Numbered from the stretch's first letter, positions 35,209 through 44,126 are shown. The stretch is DNA of 50,897 bases from Bacteroidales bacterium UBA4893 (GCA_002399025.1 DHCV01000023.1:1-50897), one strand, 5' to 3'. Numbers and translations: made by a program. The notes: generated by a model from the sequence alone, not told the origin.

Positions 35209-35802
35209 ATGAATAAATATCGAATAATAAAATTGCTTTGCTTTATAGTAATATTGGTTGTGTCTATTACTGCAAAATCTCAAATTGTTAAAAACGACTT
35301 GAAAATATATAAAGAGACGGTAATATTTGTTGATACAATTACAATAGAACAACCTATCATCATAAAACATTCTTTTAAATCAAGTTGTGGCGGAATATAT
35401 TTCTGGAGAAAATGTAATAATATGGTATTTTATTTTTCATCGAAAGCCTATCTTGATAGGATTACAGATAAAAATTTTTCAAATGATAGCTTATTATTTT
35501 CTGATATCTGTTATAATTATCTCTATTTAGTTTCTCGCTTCCCTTCAAAAGACCTTATTAAAGAGGATGTATTTCTTCCTAAAATATATGATATGTTCAC
35601 AAATGATTTATCTTCACTACAAAGAGGAAGAAATTATATGATCAGAGATTATATTAAAACTAATAAAAAAGGAATATCATATTCTGAAATAAAAACCAAA
35701 AGGTTTGCTGTTTTTCTAGTAAGAGATGATTACTTCTCTAAAAGTAATCCAGATATAACAAAATATTATAAAGTTGCTATTCCAATTGAAAGCCTCCCTT
35801 AA
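35209..35802 (+). CDS. Small secreted hypothetical protein
   Basis: This 197-aa protein starts at the ATG at 35209, where the signal peptide MNKYRIIKLLCFIVILVVSI (ending AKSQ) begins. An upstream ATG at 35176 would overlap the preceding gene. The mature part includes SCGGIYFWRKCNN and ICYNYLYL, with four cysteines that could form disulfides. No family is recognised. Its 3' end overlaps the convergent hydrogenase-like gene by 4 bases. Confidence 0.6.
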   Translation: MNKYRIIKLLCFIVILVVSITAKSQIVKNDLKIYKETVIFVDTITIEQPIIIKHSFKSSCGGIYFWRKCNNMVFYFSSKAYLDRITDKNFSNDSLLFSDICYNYLYLVSRFPSKDLIKEDVFLPKIYDMFTNDLSSLQRGRNYMIRDYIKTNKKGISYSEIKTKRFAVFLVRDDYFSKSNPDITKYYKVAIPIESLP

Positions 35803-37655
35803 TCTTTTTTGGTAAGTTTGATTATGGTGTTTAGCATCTTTTCTGTTTGGGCGGCTCCTTCTCCTAAAATAAATCCTATTTCTTGCACTTGACGAAGGTT
35901 TTGCTGTATTACGTCTGTTACTCGGTTTATTATCTCTTGCGGTTTCTCCTCGTTGTCATAGAGGTTTCTTACCAAAATGGCAACTCTCTTATGTGGTATT
36001 AATGCAAAGATTGTTACATTAACCAATCTGTCTGAAAACTCTATATCTTTATTGATAAATGCTTCCTCTCCTTTCAAAACAAAGTCTATTTGAGTGGAAA
36101 CGCTCTTTGGCACCAAAGAATTAATGTTGGCTCCTATTAGTCCTGGGATTATTTCATCTATTTCTTTGGCTTCATCGCCCAAAATTTCAATAAAGGCTGA
36201 GTTGGAATCGGCTATCTTCATGTTCTCATCAATCATTGCTACGCCTATCTTTAGGTTATGTATCATTAGGGAGAGGGCTTTGGAGGCTTCTGCATTATGG
36301 GTTTGTTGGATATGTAGTATGTCTTTTAGGCTGTTGATTTCTTCCTGTGAGGCGATTAGCTCTTTGGTTGTTGATTGTAGTTGTTGATGAAAGACTCTGT
36401 TGCCGTGCTGTGTGTGTGTGAAGCACATATCTTCTGTGGCTATGCCTTGTGCTATTGCTTCTGCAAGTCCATAACATGTTCCATATCCACATGCTCTGCA
36501 ATCGGTATGGCGTCCACTTGTTGCTTTATCTAATTTCACAAAAGCTTCTTCCATTTCTTCATGGGTTGGGGTTGGAAGGGTTTGTTTGTCTTCATTATAG
36601 GTGCATGCTATGTCGGGCAATGCGGAGTGTTTTAGGATATTGCTATCCCATGTCTTTTTATCAAAATTGGTGATTCTCTTCTTTACATATTCTGTTACCA
36701 AGTTATGTCTTATAAACTTTTGTCCTTTAGCCGATGAACCTGGTCCTGCAATACATCCTTCGCAGAAATAGAGATTGAAATTCTTGTTGAACTTATTGCC
36801 ATGTTCTGCAAATTGCTTTACTGCATCAATTGAATCGTCTGCTCCTTGTGCTGATATGAATTTTCCTTCAATTAGTGAGGTTGATAATTCACAAGCCTCA
36901 ACAAATCCTTCTGGTATTGGGTAAAGGGCTCCCTTAAATCCCAATGGGGTATCGAAATCGGAGAATGAAACCTTTTCTTCCTTAATCTTCAGTTCTCTAA
37001 ATATTCTTCTAAGTTCCCTAAAGGAAAGCACTGCATCTAATTTGGCTGAATTTTGATGGCGAAGAATATCTTTCTTTGCTCCAAGGCAAGGTGTTATACT
37101 TACAATTTTAAGGTCTTTTCCGTAAATGCTTCTTAGGGTTGCTGCTGTTGCATTGGCAGGAGAAACAGTTGGGGTTATGTTACTTACAAGGTCTGTTGCA
37201 TATTTTTCAACATACATATTCATTACCGGACAATGAGATGTGAGAAGGAATTTCCCTGAATTATCATTTGCAAAACCTGCTTGACGCTTTGCAACCAAGT
37301 CAACTCCAAAAGCAACCTCAGTTACATAATCAAACCCTATCTCCCTAATCATTCTTACAAACTTCCTATAGTCGGTTATGTCTTCAAATTCTCCTGCAAT
37401 GGAAGGGTCACATATTGCTGCTACCTTGTTTTCGCTCTTTATTAAGTCCTTAACAATTGAAATGGAGTCGGCAACATTAATTGCATTAAAGGAACAAGCC
37501 TTTATGCAGGTTCCGCACCCAATACATCTTTCTTCAATAACTTCAGGATATATGCTTTCCTTACTTACTTTAATAGCCTTGACTGGACATTTTCTAACGC
37601 AGGAATAACAAGATGTGCAGTTCTTTTGATTGAAGGTATATACTTTGTTGCTCAT
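35799..37655 (-). CDS. Sensory-type [FeFe]-hydrogenase homologue with Fe-S and PAS-like domains
   Basis: This 618-aa protein has two [4Fe-4S] ferredoxin motifs (C13/16/19/23 and C44/47/50/54) and an [FeFe]-hydrogenase catalytic-type domain (about 75-345). The candidate H-cluster ligands are C142 (LTSHCPV), C190 (ITPCLGAKK) and C298/C301 (FCEGCIAGPG). A further Fe-S domain follows (C386/389/394/411, CRACGYGTC), then a helical segment (about 425-460) and a PAS-like domain (about 465-565). Motifs differ from true HydA (TSCCP, MPC). This layout is that of the putative sensory (group D/HfsB-like) proteins, thought to read redox or H2. The usual partner phosphatase gene is not adjacent. Confidence 0.85.
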   Translation of the reverse strand: MSNKVYTFNQKNCTSCYSCVRKCPVKAIKVSKESIYPEVIEERCIGCGTCIKACSFNAINVADSISIVKDLIKSENKVAAICDPSIAGEFEDITDYRKFVRMIREIGFDYVTEVAFGVDLVAKRQAGFANDNSGKFLLTSHCPVMNMYVEKYATDLVSNITPTVSPANATAATLRSIYGKDLKIVSITPCLGAKKDILRHQNSAKLDAVLSFRELRRIFRELKIKEEKVSFSDFDTPLGFKGALYPIPEGFVEACELSTSLIEGKFISAQGADDSIDAVKQFAEHGNKFNKNFNLYFCEGCIAGPGSSAKGQKFIRHNLVTEYVKKRITNFDKKTWDSNILKHSALPDIACTYNEDKQTLPTPTHEEMEEAFVKLDKATSGRHTDCRACGYGTCYGLAEAIAQGIATEDMCFTHTQHGNRVFHQQLQSTTKELIASQEEINSLKDILHIQQTHNAEASKALSLMIHNLKIGVAMIDENMKIADSNSAFIEILGDEAKEIDEIIPGLIGANINSLVPKSVSTQIDFVLKGEEAFINKDIEFSDRLVNVTIFALIPHKRVAILVRNLYDNEEKPQEIINRVTDVIQQNLRQVQEIGFILGEGAAQTEKMLNTIIKLTKKD

Positions 37656-37678
37656 AAAATTGTATTATTATTTGAATA

Positions 37679-37710
37679 CAAAACTAATATAAAAAAGTAA
37701 ACTATGCAAC
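37679..37710 (-). promoter_or_regulatory. Promoter of the hydrogenase-like gene
   Basis: The minus strand has TAGTTTTG (37679-37686), a full -7 match, with GTTG at 37707-37710 after a 20-base spacer as a possible -33 box. The leader would be about 20 bases. Confidence 0.5.
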
Positions 37711-37745
37711 AAAATAGATTTTTTCCTTATTTTTTTCATTTAAAA

Positions 37746-37777
37746 CTTGCAAATAAACCTAAAATAATATATTTTTG
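37746..37777 (+). promoter_or_regulatory. Promoter of the small secreted gene at 37800
   Basis: TTG at 37747-37749, a 20-base spacer and TATTTTTG (37770-37777) match the consensus. A transcript from here starts near 37784, which rules out the ATG at 37704 and supports the start at 37800. Confidence 0.6.
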
Positions 37778-37799
37778 CACCTTGAAGATAATAAGCTTT

Positions 37800-38177
37800 A
37801 TGCAACAAATAAAAATTTACATACTATCTGCCCTATTTGCGATTGGACTACTTGTAAGTCCAACTGTTTCCTTTGAGGAGAGAGTGGATGTTGTATTGAA
37901 ATTTGAATCTGGCTTACTCATCAAAAACAAAGCAATCTTTGGATATATTGATTCAATTATCTCTGTTGCCAAAACAAATTCAAGAACAAATTTAGAGTTA
38001 ATTCTATCAGAAAGAAGAAATGGACTTTCCAAACTAAGAAACGTAGAACTTAGTGATTTAGTTGGTCTTTCTTTCATAGAGAACCCTTTTAATAGATATT
38101 CTTACTGCCTAAGTAAGTACCTTCAAAGATACAAAATAACAAAGTCAATCTATCAGCTCAAGTCGTTGCTGATATAG
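37800..38177 (+). CDS. Small secreted hypothetical protein
   Basis: This 125-aa protein begins MQQIKIYILSALFAIGLLVS, an export signal. The longer reading from 37704 would place that signal internally and lies before the promoter. The mature part is lysine- and leucine-rich (NLELILSERRNGLSKLRNVE, then YLQRYKITKSIYQLKSLLI) and shows no recognised domain. It stands alone between the hydrogenase-like and AlkD-like genes. A hairpin at 38369-38398 lies about 190 bases downstream. Confidence 0.6.
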   Translation: MQQIKIYILSALFAIGLLVSPTVSFEERVDVVLKFESGLLIKNKAIFGYIDSIISVAKTNSRTNLELILSERRNGLSKLRNVELSDLVGLSFIENPFNRYSYCLSKYLQRYKITKSIYQLKSLLI

Positions 38178-38368
38178 TACTTGATTAGAATTATGTCAGT
38201 TTCTAATTTCATAACTTCAGGAAGAGAATTAGGAACTTAATCTCATATCATTATTATCAATTAATTTGTTTTAACACCAAAATTTCATTCTAATGATATG
38301 ACAAATGGGACATAAGTCTTTTTTCATTAAGTAACTACAAAAATTTGACAATTTGTTTTAAACATATT

Positions 38369-38404
38369 AAGCTACTCTTTATTAAATAAGGGTAGCTTTT
38401 TTTA
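38369..38404 (+). terminator. Rho-independent terminator
   Basis: An imperfect stem (aagctactctttatt at 38369-38383 with aataagggtagctt ending at 38398) is followed by seven T. It faces plus and would end the small secreted gene with a long 3' leader. The remainder of 38178-38503 shows nothing I can name. Confidence 0.7.
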
Positions 38405-38503
38405 TACACAATTTTTCTACACTCAAGTTCAAACATAAAACCAATTACACTTCGACTTTCTTTGCTAAATCCTTAATTAAAAGTAATAAAACGAAGAATA
38501 AAT

Positions 38504-39184
38504 TTATTTCTTTATTCTGGCTATGGTTTTAGGATTAGATAATTCTCTGAAAGCATCCTTCCCTATCTTTCTATGAGTTGAATTATTAGAATCAGAAAGT
38601 TTTTTGGATAATTCAAGAGCATAAGGATGAAGAAAAAGACTTCTCTTCCCTATTTGCCTTAATGCCCAATTGACTGCCTTCCAAACAAAATTCCTTTCAT
38701 CAAAGGCATAGTCTTCAATTAGGGGAAGATATTTTAAGAATTCTTTATCAGGCATTTTCTTAACCCCAATTGCCATTCCTGCAATAAGTGAGAACGTTGT
38801 TCTTCTAACGTATTCCTCGTCACTTTTGCAATATTGAAATATTTTTTCCTCAGCAAAGGGTGTATATCTATAAAGATTATAGCAAGCACCATCAACAATT
38901 GCCCAATTATCAAAGTCTTCTGTCCAAATATCCATTTGTTTTGAAGTAATCTTATCTTTATCCGCAATTAGAGTGGCAATCATTCTTGCCTCATGGTATT
39001 CCTTTTCCCAAAGCTCAAGAGCAAGGGGATGATTAATTTTAATCTCCTTTGCAATAATTCGCATTTGAGGAGAAGAAATCCCCAAAACAATTCCTCCTTT
39101 TACTCCAAAATATTGAGCTTGAGCTATTTTTTCTTTATCTGAAAGAGAAATTAACCTCTCAACTATTTCGTTTGCGGTCTGCAT
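38504..39184 (-). CDS. DNA alkylation repair protein, AlkD-like HEAT-repeat family
   Basis: This 226-aa all-helical protein follows the AlkD family: the opening with KIAQAQYFGVKGGIVLGISSPQMR, then WEKEYHEARMIATLIADK, and the segment MDIWTEDFDNWAIVDGACYNL, which holds the conserved Trp/Asp around the lesion. The helix pair RNFVWKAVNWALRQIGKRS, with the catalytic-like Trp, follows. AlkD excises N3/N7-alkylated purines without base flipping. The gene ends where the upstream nuclease gene begins (39185), so they may be translationally coupled. Confidence 0.88.
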   Translation of the reverse strand: MQTANEIVERLISLSDKEKIAQAQYFGVKGGIVLGISSPQMRIIAKEIKINHPLALELWEKEYHEARMIATLIADKDKITSKQMDIWTEDFDNWAIVDGACYNLYRYTPFAEEKIFQYCKSDEEYVRRTTFSLIAGMAIGVKKMPDKEFLKYLPLIEDYAFDERNFVWKAVNWALRQIGKRSLFLHPYALELSKKLSDSNNSTHRKIGKDAFRELSNPKTIARIKK

Positions 39185-40189
39185 TTAATTCTTTGGAGTA
39201 ATAAGTTTGAGAAATATTGGGAAATGGTCGCTTATTCCTCCTTGGTACTTAAATCCTTTATAAGTACTGAAAGGAGTTATCATGGTAAGGTTAGGATTAT
39301 TGTCAATAAGAAAATCCTGAATGAATATATGAGAATGTGTGGATATTGTGTCAATCTTTTGAAGTAAATCTTGTGAAACTATCATTTGATCGAAATTAAG
39401 CATCTTTCCCATATATGTATATGAACCCTTCTTATTTTTATCCTTATTCATCAAATTCACAAAGATTGGCGTATGGTTATAATATTTTGCTAACCTAAAC
39501 CCTTCCTGAATTGTTTTGTCCCAAGGGTTATCATTAAAATCTCCCATTATAATAATATTCTTCTCGCCCTTATCATAAAGCTCTTTGGCTTTCTTATATA
39601 TCAAATCAAAAACAGCTTTTCTAAGAGGACGATTTCTATCTTGATTACGTCTTGAAGGAGCATGAACAACAAAAACATGAAGAGGAACTTTATTTAATAT
39701 CCCATTAACATAGAGAATATCTCTTGTTGGCTCATCAATAATTAGGGAAGAATCAACCACAATATTCGTATGACTTATTATCTTAAACTTATCTTTTCTG
39801 TAAATCATTGCAACATCCATTCCTCTTATATCACTTGAGTTATAGTGAATGAAATCATAATTTCCTTTTCTTAAAGGCGAGTCGTTGCAAAGAGCAGAAA
39901 GAACATTATCGTTTTCAATCTCACAAAGTCCAATTATTGCAGGAAGATTACCTTTGGACATTGCAATATAGGTTTTTGCTAATAGGTCTTTCTTAAGGTT
40001 AAACCTTTCCCAATTCCAATTGCGAGGAGAATTTACAGTAAAATCATCATCCTTTGTTAGAGAATCGTTTGTAGGATAGAAAAAATTTTCGCAATTATGA
40101 AAAGCAATTATTTCTATTTGAGATTTAAGAAGTTGGGGTAATAGCATAATGATTATTATGGGGGAAATTTTTATCGTTTTTCTTATCAA
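39185..40189 (-). CDS. Endonuclease/exonuclease/phosphatase-family protein, secreted
   Basis: This 334-aa protein has an N-terminal hydrophobic signal (about 8-24, ending LLKSQ). The EEP core shows FHNCENFF, IIGLCEIEN (Glu for metal), GMDVAMIYRK, VFVVHAPSRR (catalytic His), IIMGDFNDNP (Asp/Asn) and GISDHFPIFL (final His). Such proteins cleave phosphodiesters in DNA, RNA, lipids or inositol phosphates. The export signal suggests a periplasmic or extracellular enzyme, and the substrate is unknown. Its 3' end abuts the AlkD-like gene. Confidence 0.85.
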   Translation of the reverse strand: MIRKTIKISPIIIIMLLPQLLKSQIEIIAFHNCENFFYPTNDSLTKDDDFTVNSPRNWNWERFNLKKDLLAKTYIAMSKGNLPAIIGLCEIENDNVLSALCNDSPLRKGNYDFIHYNSSDIRGMDVAMIYRKDKFKIISHTNIVVDSSLIIDEPTRDILYVNGILNKVPLHVFVVHAPSRRNQDRNRPLRKAVFDLIYKKAKELYDKGEKNIIIMGDFNDNPWDKTIQEGFRLAKYYNHTPIFVNLMNKDKNKKGSYTYMGKMLNFDQMIVSQDLLQKIDTISTHSHIFIQDFLIDNNPNLTMITPFSTYKGFKYQGGISDHFPIFLKLITPKN

Positions 40190-40212
40190 GACACAGAAAT
40201 CTAATTATAAAA

Positions 40213-40248
40213 TAAGAGCGTAAAGCAGTAATAAGCCTTACGCTCATA
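40213..40248 (-). terminator. Rho-independent terminator of gcvT
   Basis: A stem gagcgtaa (40216-40223) with ttacgctc (40238-40245), extended inward by agc/gcc, lies 12 bases after the gcvT stop. On the minus strand a T-rich tract follows. Confidence 0.8.
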
Positions 40249-40259
40249 AGAATTTTCTT

Positions 40260-41366
40260 TTATTGAACCTTATAGAAAGGCATTCTAACTACGTTAGCCT
40301 TAAGAAGTTTCTCTCTAACCTTAATATAGATTGGAGTATCTTTTTTGCTGAAAGCTGTTTGTACATAGGCAGTTCCAATAGCTTTTGACAATGAAGGTGC
40401 TTGGGTTCCAGAACATACTCTACCAATCACTGTTCCGTCTTCACTACAAACCTCATATCCTTGACGTGGAATTCCCTTGTCAATCATTTCAAATCCAACA
40501 AGCTTTTGACTAACTCCATTTACTTTTTGTCCTTCAAGGAATTCTCTATCAATAAAGTTATTCCCTTCCTCAAACTTTGTCATCCAGCCTAAGCCTGCTT
40601 CAATTGGAGATGTTGTATCGTCAATTTCATGTCCATAAAGGCAGAAACCCATTTCCAAACGAAGAGTATCTCTACAACCAAGACCTGCAGGCATTATTCC
40701 AAATTCTTTTCCAGCTTCAAAAACAGCATCCCAAATCTTTGTTGCATCTTTTGGAGAGAAATAAATCTCACAACCACCAGAACCAGTGTAGCCTGTTGTT
40801 GAAAGAAGAACGTTTTCAACTCCTGCAAGAGTAAGGAACTTAAATGTATAGTATTCCATATCCTCTATTGGAGTGGAAGTTAATTTCTGCATAGTTTTTA
40901 GAGCCAAAGGTCCTTGAATTGCGAGTTGAGCATAGGAGTCAGATTCATTTGTGAAGTCCTTGCCTGGCTCTAATCCCATTTCAACAGCTATCTTACTCAT
41001 CCAATTCCAGTCTTTTTCAATATTTGCTGCATTTGGAACCATAAAATATTCTTCCTTGCTAATCCTATATACTAAAACATCATCAACAATACCTCCCTTG
41101 CCATTTGGAAGAACGGTATAAAGTATTTTTCCATCAAAAAGCGAATCAATATTATTTGAAGTGCAGTATTGAATAAAATCGTGTGCCTTTGGACCTTTTG
41201 CTCTAAACTCTCCCATGTGAGATACGTCAAAAACCCCAACAGCATTTCTTACATTATTATGTTCAACTACTAATCCTTCATAGGAAATTGGCATATTATA
41301 GCCTGCAAATTCTGCCATCTTGGCTCCAAGTGCAATGTGTTTTTCTGTAAATGGTGTATGTTTCAT
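40260..41366 (-). CDS. gcvT: Glycine cleavage system T protein (aminomethyltransferase)
   Basis: This 368-aa enzyme transfers the aminomethyl group from lipoyl H protein to tetrahydrofolate, releasing ammonia and 5,10-methylene-THF, the substrate for FolD. Conserved parts are KHIALGAKMAEFAGYNMP, GVFDVSHMGEFRAKGP (with the catalytic Asp), the folate site STTGYTGSGGCEIYF and the C-terminal barrel with GMPRQGYEV-like GIPRQGYEV. The length is normal. It has its own promoter and terminator. gcvH and gcvP are not in the window. Confidence 0.97.
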   Translation of the reverse strand: MKHTPFTEKHIALGAKMAEFAGYNMPISYEGLVVEHNNVRNAVGVFDVSHMGEFRAKGPKAHDFIQYCTSNNIDSLFDGKILYTVLPNGKGGIVDDVLVYRISKEEYFMVPNAANIEKDWNWMSKIAVEMGLEPGKDFTNESDSYAQLAIQGPLALKTMQKLTSTPIEDMEYYTFKFLTLAGVENVLLSTTGYTGSGGCEIYFSPKDATKIWDAVFEAGKEFGIMPAGLGCRDTLRLEMGFCLYGHEIDDTTSPIEAGLGWMTKFEEGNNFIDREFLEGQKVNGVSQKLVGFEMIDKGIPRQGYEVCSEDGTVIGRVCSGTQAPSLSKAIGTAYVQTAFSKKDTPIYIKVREKLLKANVVRMPFYKVQ

Positions 41367-41415
41367 ATTCTTATATATTATTTTATTATAAATCTGTTTG
41401 ATTATTTTTAAAGTG

Positions 41416-41446
41416 CAAAGTTAGCCTTTTTTATTAGTTATTCAAA
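41416..41446 (-). promoter_or_regulatory. Promoter of gcvT
   Basis: The minus strand has TTTG (41443-41446), a 19-base spacer and TAACTTTG (41416-41423), a full consensus match. The promoter overlaps the last codons of lpxH. The leader would be about 43 bases. Confidence 0.75.
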
Positions 41447-42181
41447 GCTTTTTAATTCTAAATTCTCTCCATCCCAAACTGCATAGCCACTATTATTAAT
41501 CCATTCACTCAATATGATTAATTTCTTATTATTTTCAATAACATACTCTTTGTTTAGGTGTCTATGCCCAAAAATAAAATAATCTATTGGTTTTTCTTCA
41601 ATTATCTTTTTGGAAAACTTGTACATTGCTTCTTGACTGCCTTTGTCCACCAGATCTTCTATAGAATGAGATTTGCGACTTGCTTTTGACCAACTGTTTG
41701 CAAAGGCAATTGCCCAACGAGGATGAATGGAAGCAAACAAAACTCTAATAAACTTTGAGCCAAAAAGAGCTTTCACAAATAAATATTTCTTATCGGTCTT
41801 GTCTAATCCATCACCATGAGCTAAATAAAATGTCTTTCCTTCAATAGTCTGAACGATTTCTTTTGTACATACAATCATTCCGATTTCTTTTTGAAAATAA
41901 TCCCTAATCCATTGGTCGTGATTGCCTGTAAAGAAATAAACCTTAGTTCCCCTATCAACAATCAATGCTAAAGTGCCAAGCAGCCTTACATAGTATTTGG
42001 GAACAACATATTTATACTCATGCCAAAAATCAAATATATCTCCCATAAGATAAATTGCCTTTGCATCTTTTTCTGCCTCCAAAAGAAAACTAACGAGCTT
42101 CTTTTCTCTTATAAGGGATTCTTGGTAATTAGGAACACCCAAATGAGTATCAGCAATAAAATAATATTTATTTTTTATCAT
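41438..42181 (-). CDS. lpxH: UDP-2,3-diacylglucosamine diphosphatase, LpxH type
   Basis: This 247-aa metallophosphoesterase removes UMP from UDP-2,3-diacylglucosamine to give lipid X in lipid A synthesis at the inner membrane. Di-metal ligands are visible in YFIADTHLG (DxH), YLMGDIFDFW (GDxxD), FFTGNHDQW (GNHD), YLAHGDG and FGHRH. The LpxH-typical helical lid is the segment FVKALFGSKFIRVLFASIHP. Its start overlaps the upstream DUF4369 lipoprotein by 4 bases (42178-42181), which points to translational coupling. Confidence 0.9.
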   Translation of the reverse strand: MIKNKYYFIADTHLGVPNYQESLIREKKLVSFLLEAEKDAKAIYLMGDIFDFWHEYKYVVPKYYVRLLGTLALIVDRGTKVYFFTGNHDQWIRDYFQKEIGMIVCTKEIVQTIEGKTFYLAHGDGLDKTDKKYLFVKALFGSKFIRVLFASIHPRWAIAFANSWSKASRKSHSIEDLVDKGSQEAMYKFSKKIIEEKPIDYFIFGHRHLNKEYVIENNKKLIILSEWINNSGYAVWDGENLELKSFE

Positions 42182-42942
42182 TTCTTATTAACTAATTCTT
42201 TGTTTGGAGCAGATATTGAATCTTGAATAATCTTGGCTTTTGCATCATCAATCAGGTTCTTTAGCCCAATTGTATGCTTGTTGTTAGGATATTTCTTTTG
42301 TAATTCTGCATAAACCTCTTCATAGACATTGATATCTTTGTTTAAGTTAAATAGATAATGATTATCAAAAGAGCGATATAGTGCAATAATACAAGTTAAT
42401 GAACCTTTGTTATCTTCCAGAAATTTTCTAATAATCTCTTTTTGATGAATCTCTAACATATTGTATTGGTCTAATAGTTCAAGCTTAAATTCATCAAAAT
42501 TTGATGCATATTTATTTTCATACAATGTTTGCTTGATTTCTGCGAGTATAGTATTAGTTTTAATATACTGTTGATTAAGCTCATGCAAGAGTTCCGATTC
42601 TTTTGAATTTTTAATTGTATAGGTTGAGGAAAGAGAATTGAAAGAACCAGAAATAATAATATCCTCTTTCTTTTGTGGGATAAGAGTTATGTAGTCATTA
42701 GGGTTGCCCATCAAAACAAAGATTGCTGGTTCTTTTAGCTTATAATCAAATTTGAATTCCCCTTTTTCGTTTATTGCCACAGTATCCAAAGGAATTAAGC
42801 CCTGACCTGTCATTTCCAAAAAGTATAATTGCTTACTCTCCCCTCTATCCAATTGTCCACTAACACGAAATGAATCTTTATCTATCTTATTGCATCCTGC
42901 AAAAAGGAATATTAAAACTATTAATCCAATTATTTTTCTCAT
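42178..42942 (-). CDS. DUF4369-domain lipoprotein lacking the thioredoxin half
   Basis: This 254-aa protein has a lipobox ending FAGC (Cys at 17). A beta-rich DUF4369 domain (about 25-115; FRVSGQLDRGESKQLYFLEM, then LDTVAINEKGEFKFD) and a helical segment (about 118-230) follow. In the usual family members this region precedes a TlpA/AhpC-type thioredoxin domain with a CxxC motif. Here the chain ends after SAPNKELVNKK, just where that domain would begin, and no CxxC is present. It may be a natural short form or a truncation. It overlaps lpxH by 4 bases and follows aroC by 10. Confidence 0.82.
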   Translation of the reverse strand: MRKIIGLIVLIFLFAGCNKIDKDSFRVSGQLDRGESKQLYFLEMTGQGLIPLDTVAINEKGEFKFDYKLKEPAIFVLMGNPNDYITLIPQKKEDIIISGSFNSLSSTYTIKNSKESELLHELNQQYIKTNTILAEIKQTLYENKYASNFDEFKLELLDQYNMLEIHQKEIIRKFLEDNKGSLTCIIALYRSFDNHYLFNLNKDINVYEEVYAELQKKYPNNKHTIGLKNLIDDAKAKIIQDSISAPNKELVNKK

Positions 42943-42952
42943 TATTCAATAT

Positions 42953-43963
42953 TTAAATCTTATTATTATAAGTCCTTAACAAATGGTCGGCAATGATTAA
43001 GGCAGCCATTGATTCAACAATCACAACTGCACGTGGCAAAACACAAATATCATAACGACCCTTATTTTCTATTTTATGTATCTCTCCATCTTTATCAATA
43101 CACGAAACCTCTCTGTATAGGGTTGAAACAGGCTTAAGCCCAACCCTAAAGAATACTTTCATTCCATTTGAAATCCCTCCTTGAATTCCACCGGAGTGAT
43201 TTGTTTTTGTAGAAAAATCTTCATTCCAATTATCTATTTGCTCACTCCCATATTCCATACAACCCTTAAAGCCATCTCCTATCTCAAAAGCCTTCACCGA
43301 AGGAATACTTATCATAGCTTTTGCCAAATCTGCACTTAATTTATCAAACACAGGCTCTCCCAATCCGGCAGGAATATTATTTATCTCACAAGTAATTGTT
43401 CCCCCAATTGAATCTCCCTCTATCTTTAGTCTATCAAATTCCTTATCAATCTCATCTTTTTGAGTCAAATAATCCCATTTACCTATTTTTTCAATCTTAG
43501 CATCAATGGAAATATTTGTTTTTTGCATTAATAAGAGCTTTGCAACACTCCCACCAATAACCCTTGAAACAGTTTCTCTTGCAGAGGCTCTTCCACCTCC
43601 AGAAGATGAGTTAATCCCAAACTTACTAAAATAGGTAAAATCAGCATGAGAAGGTCTGAACTTATCCTTTAGTTCATTATATTCTTCTTGTTTATAATTC
43701 TCATTCTTAACAAAAAAAGCTATTGGAGTACCTAAGGAAATATTATTCTCAATTCCAGAAACAAAAACAACATTATCTTCTTCTTTTCTTGGAGTAGAAA
43801 TATCTTTTTGAGTTGGTTTTCGTCTTTGAATTTCACTGTTAATAAAATCCATATCAATAGTCAAACAAGCAGGACATCCATCAATAACTCCTCCAACAAA
43901 GTCGCTATGTGATTCTCCAAAAGTAGTTAATTTAAAAGCCTTACCAATTGTATTTCCTGCCAT
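42953..43963 (-). CDS. aroC: Chorismate synthase
   Basis: This 336-aa FMN-dependent enzyme makes chorismate from 5-enolpyruvylshikimate 3-phosphate, the last common step to the aromatic amino acids. Signatures are GESHSDFVGGVIDGCPA (first), RPSHADFTYFSKFG (second) and SSSGGGRASARETVSRV, plus the C-terminal MAALIIADHLL. The length is slightly short of the E. coli enzyme. It has a clear promoter. The DUF4369 and lpxH genes follow closely. Confidence 0.97.
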   Translation of the reverse strand: MAGNTIGKAFKLTTFGESHSDFVGGVIDGCPACLTIDMDFINSEIQRRKPTQKDISTPRKEEDNVVFVSGIENNISLGTPIAFFVKNENYKQEEYNELKDKFRPSHADFTYFSKFGINSSSGGGRASARETVSRVIGGSVAKLLLMQKTNISIDAKIEKIGKWDYLTQKDEIDKEFDRLKIEGDSIGGTITCEINNIPAGLGEPVFDKLSADLAKAMISIPSVKAFEIGDGFKGCMEYGSEQIDNWNEDFSTKTNHSGGIQGGISNGMKVFFRVGLKPVSTLYREVSCIDKDGEIHKIENKGRYDICVLPRAVVIVESMAALIIADHLLRTYNNKI

Positions 43964-43995
43964 TATTTCAAAAATGTATATTCTCTTAAGCCTTG

Positions 43996-44026
43996 CAAAA
44001 TTATTGAAAAAAAGAGTTAGAGCAAA
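43996..44026 (-). promoter_or_regulatory. Promoter of aroC
   Basis: The minus strand has TTTG (44023-44026), a 19-base spacer and TAATTTTG (43996-44003), a full consensus match, about 33 bases before the ATG. Confidence 0.75.
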
Positions 44027-44089
44027 GATTTTGATAAAATAAATGAAAATGACTTAGATTAAGGAGATAGAAAAAAGATATCAGCAATA

Positions 44090-44120
44090 AAAAAGGAGTG
44101 TATTTCCTACACTCCTTAGC
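44090..44120 (-). terminator. Rho-independent terminator of the T9SS cargo/lipoprotein block
   Basis: A 10-bp perfect stem (aaggagtgta at 44093-44102 with tacactcctt at 44108-44117) with a 5-base loop lies 10 bases after the stop at 44127. On the minus strand TTTTATTG follows. It probably ends the whole block 44127-50769. Confidence 0.88.
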
Positions 44121-44126
44121 TTTGTA

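Noticed and set aside
37704..37799. Longer N-terminus for the small secreted protein at 37800
   Set aside because: The promoter at 37746-37777 lies inside it, and the signal peptide begins at 37800.
42178..42942. Frameshift that splits off a thioredoxin domain
   Set aside because: Downstream DNA is lpxH in an intact frame. No CxxC-bearing fragment is present in any frame.
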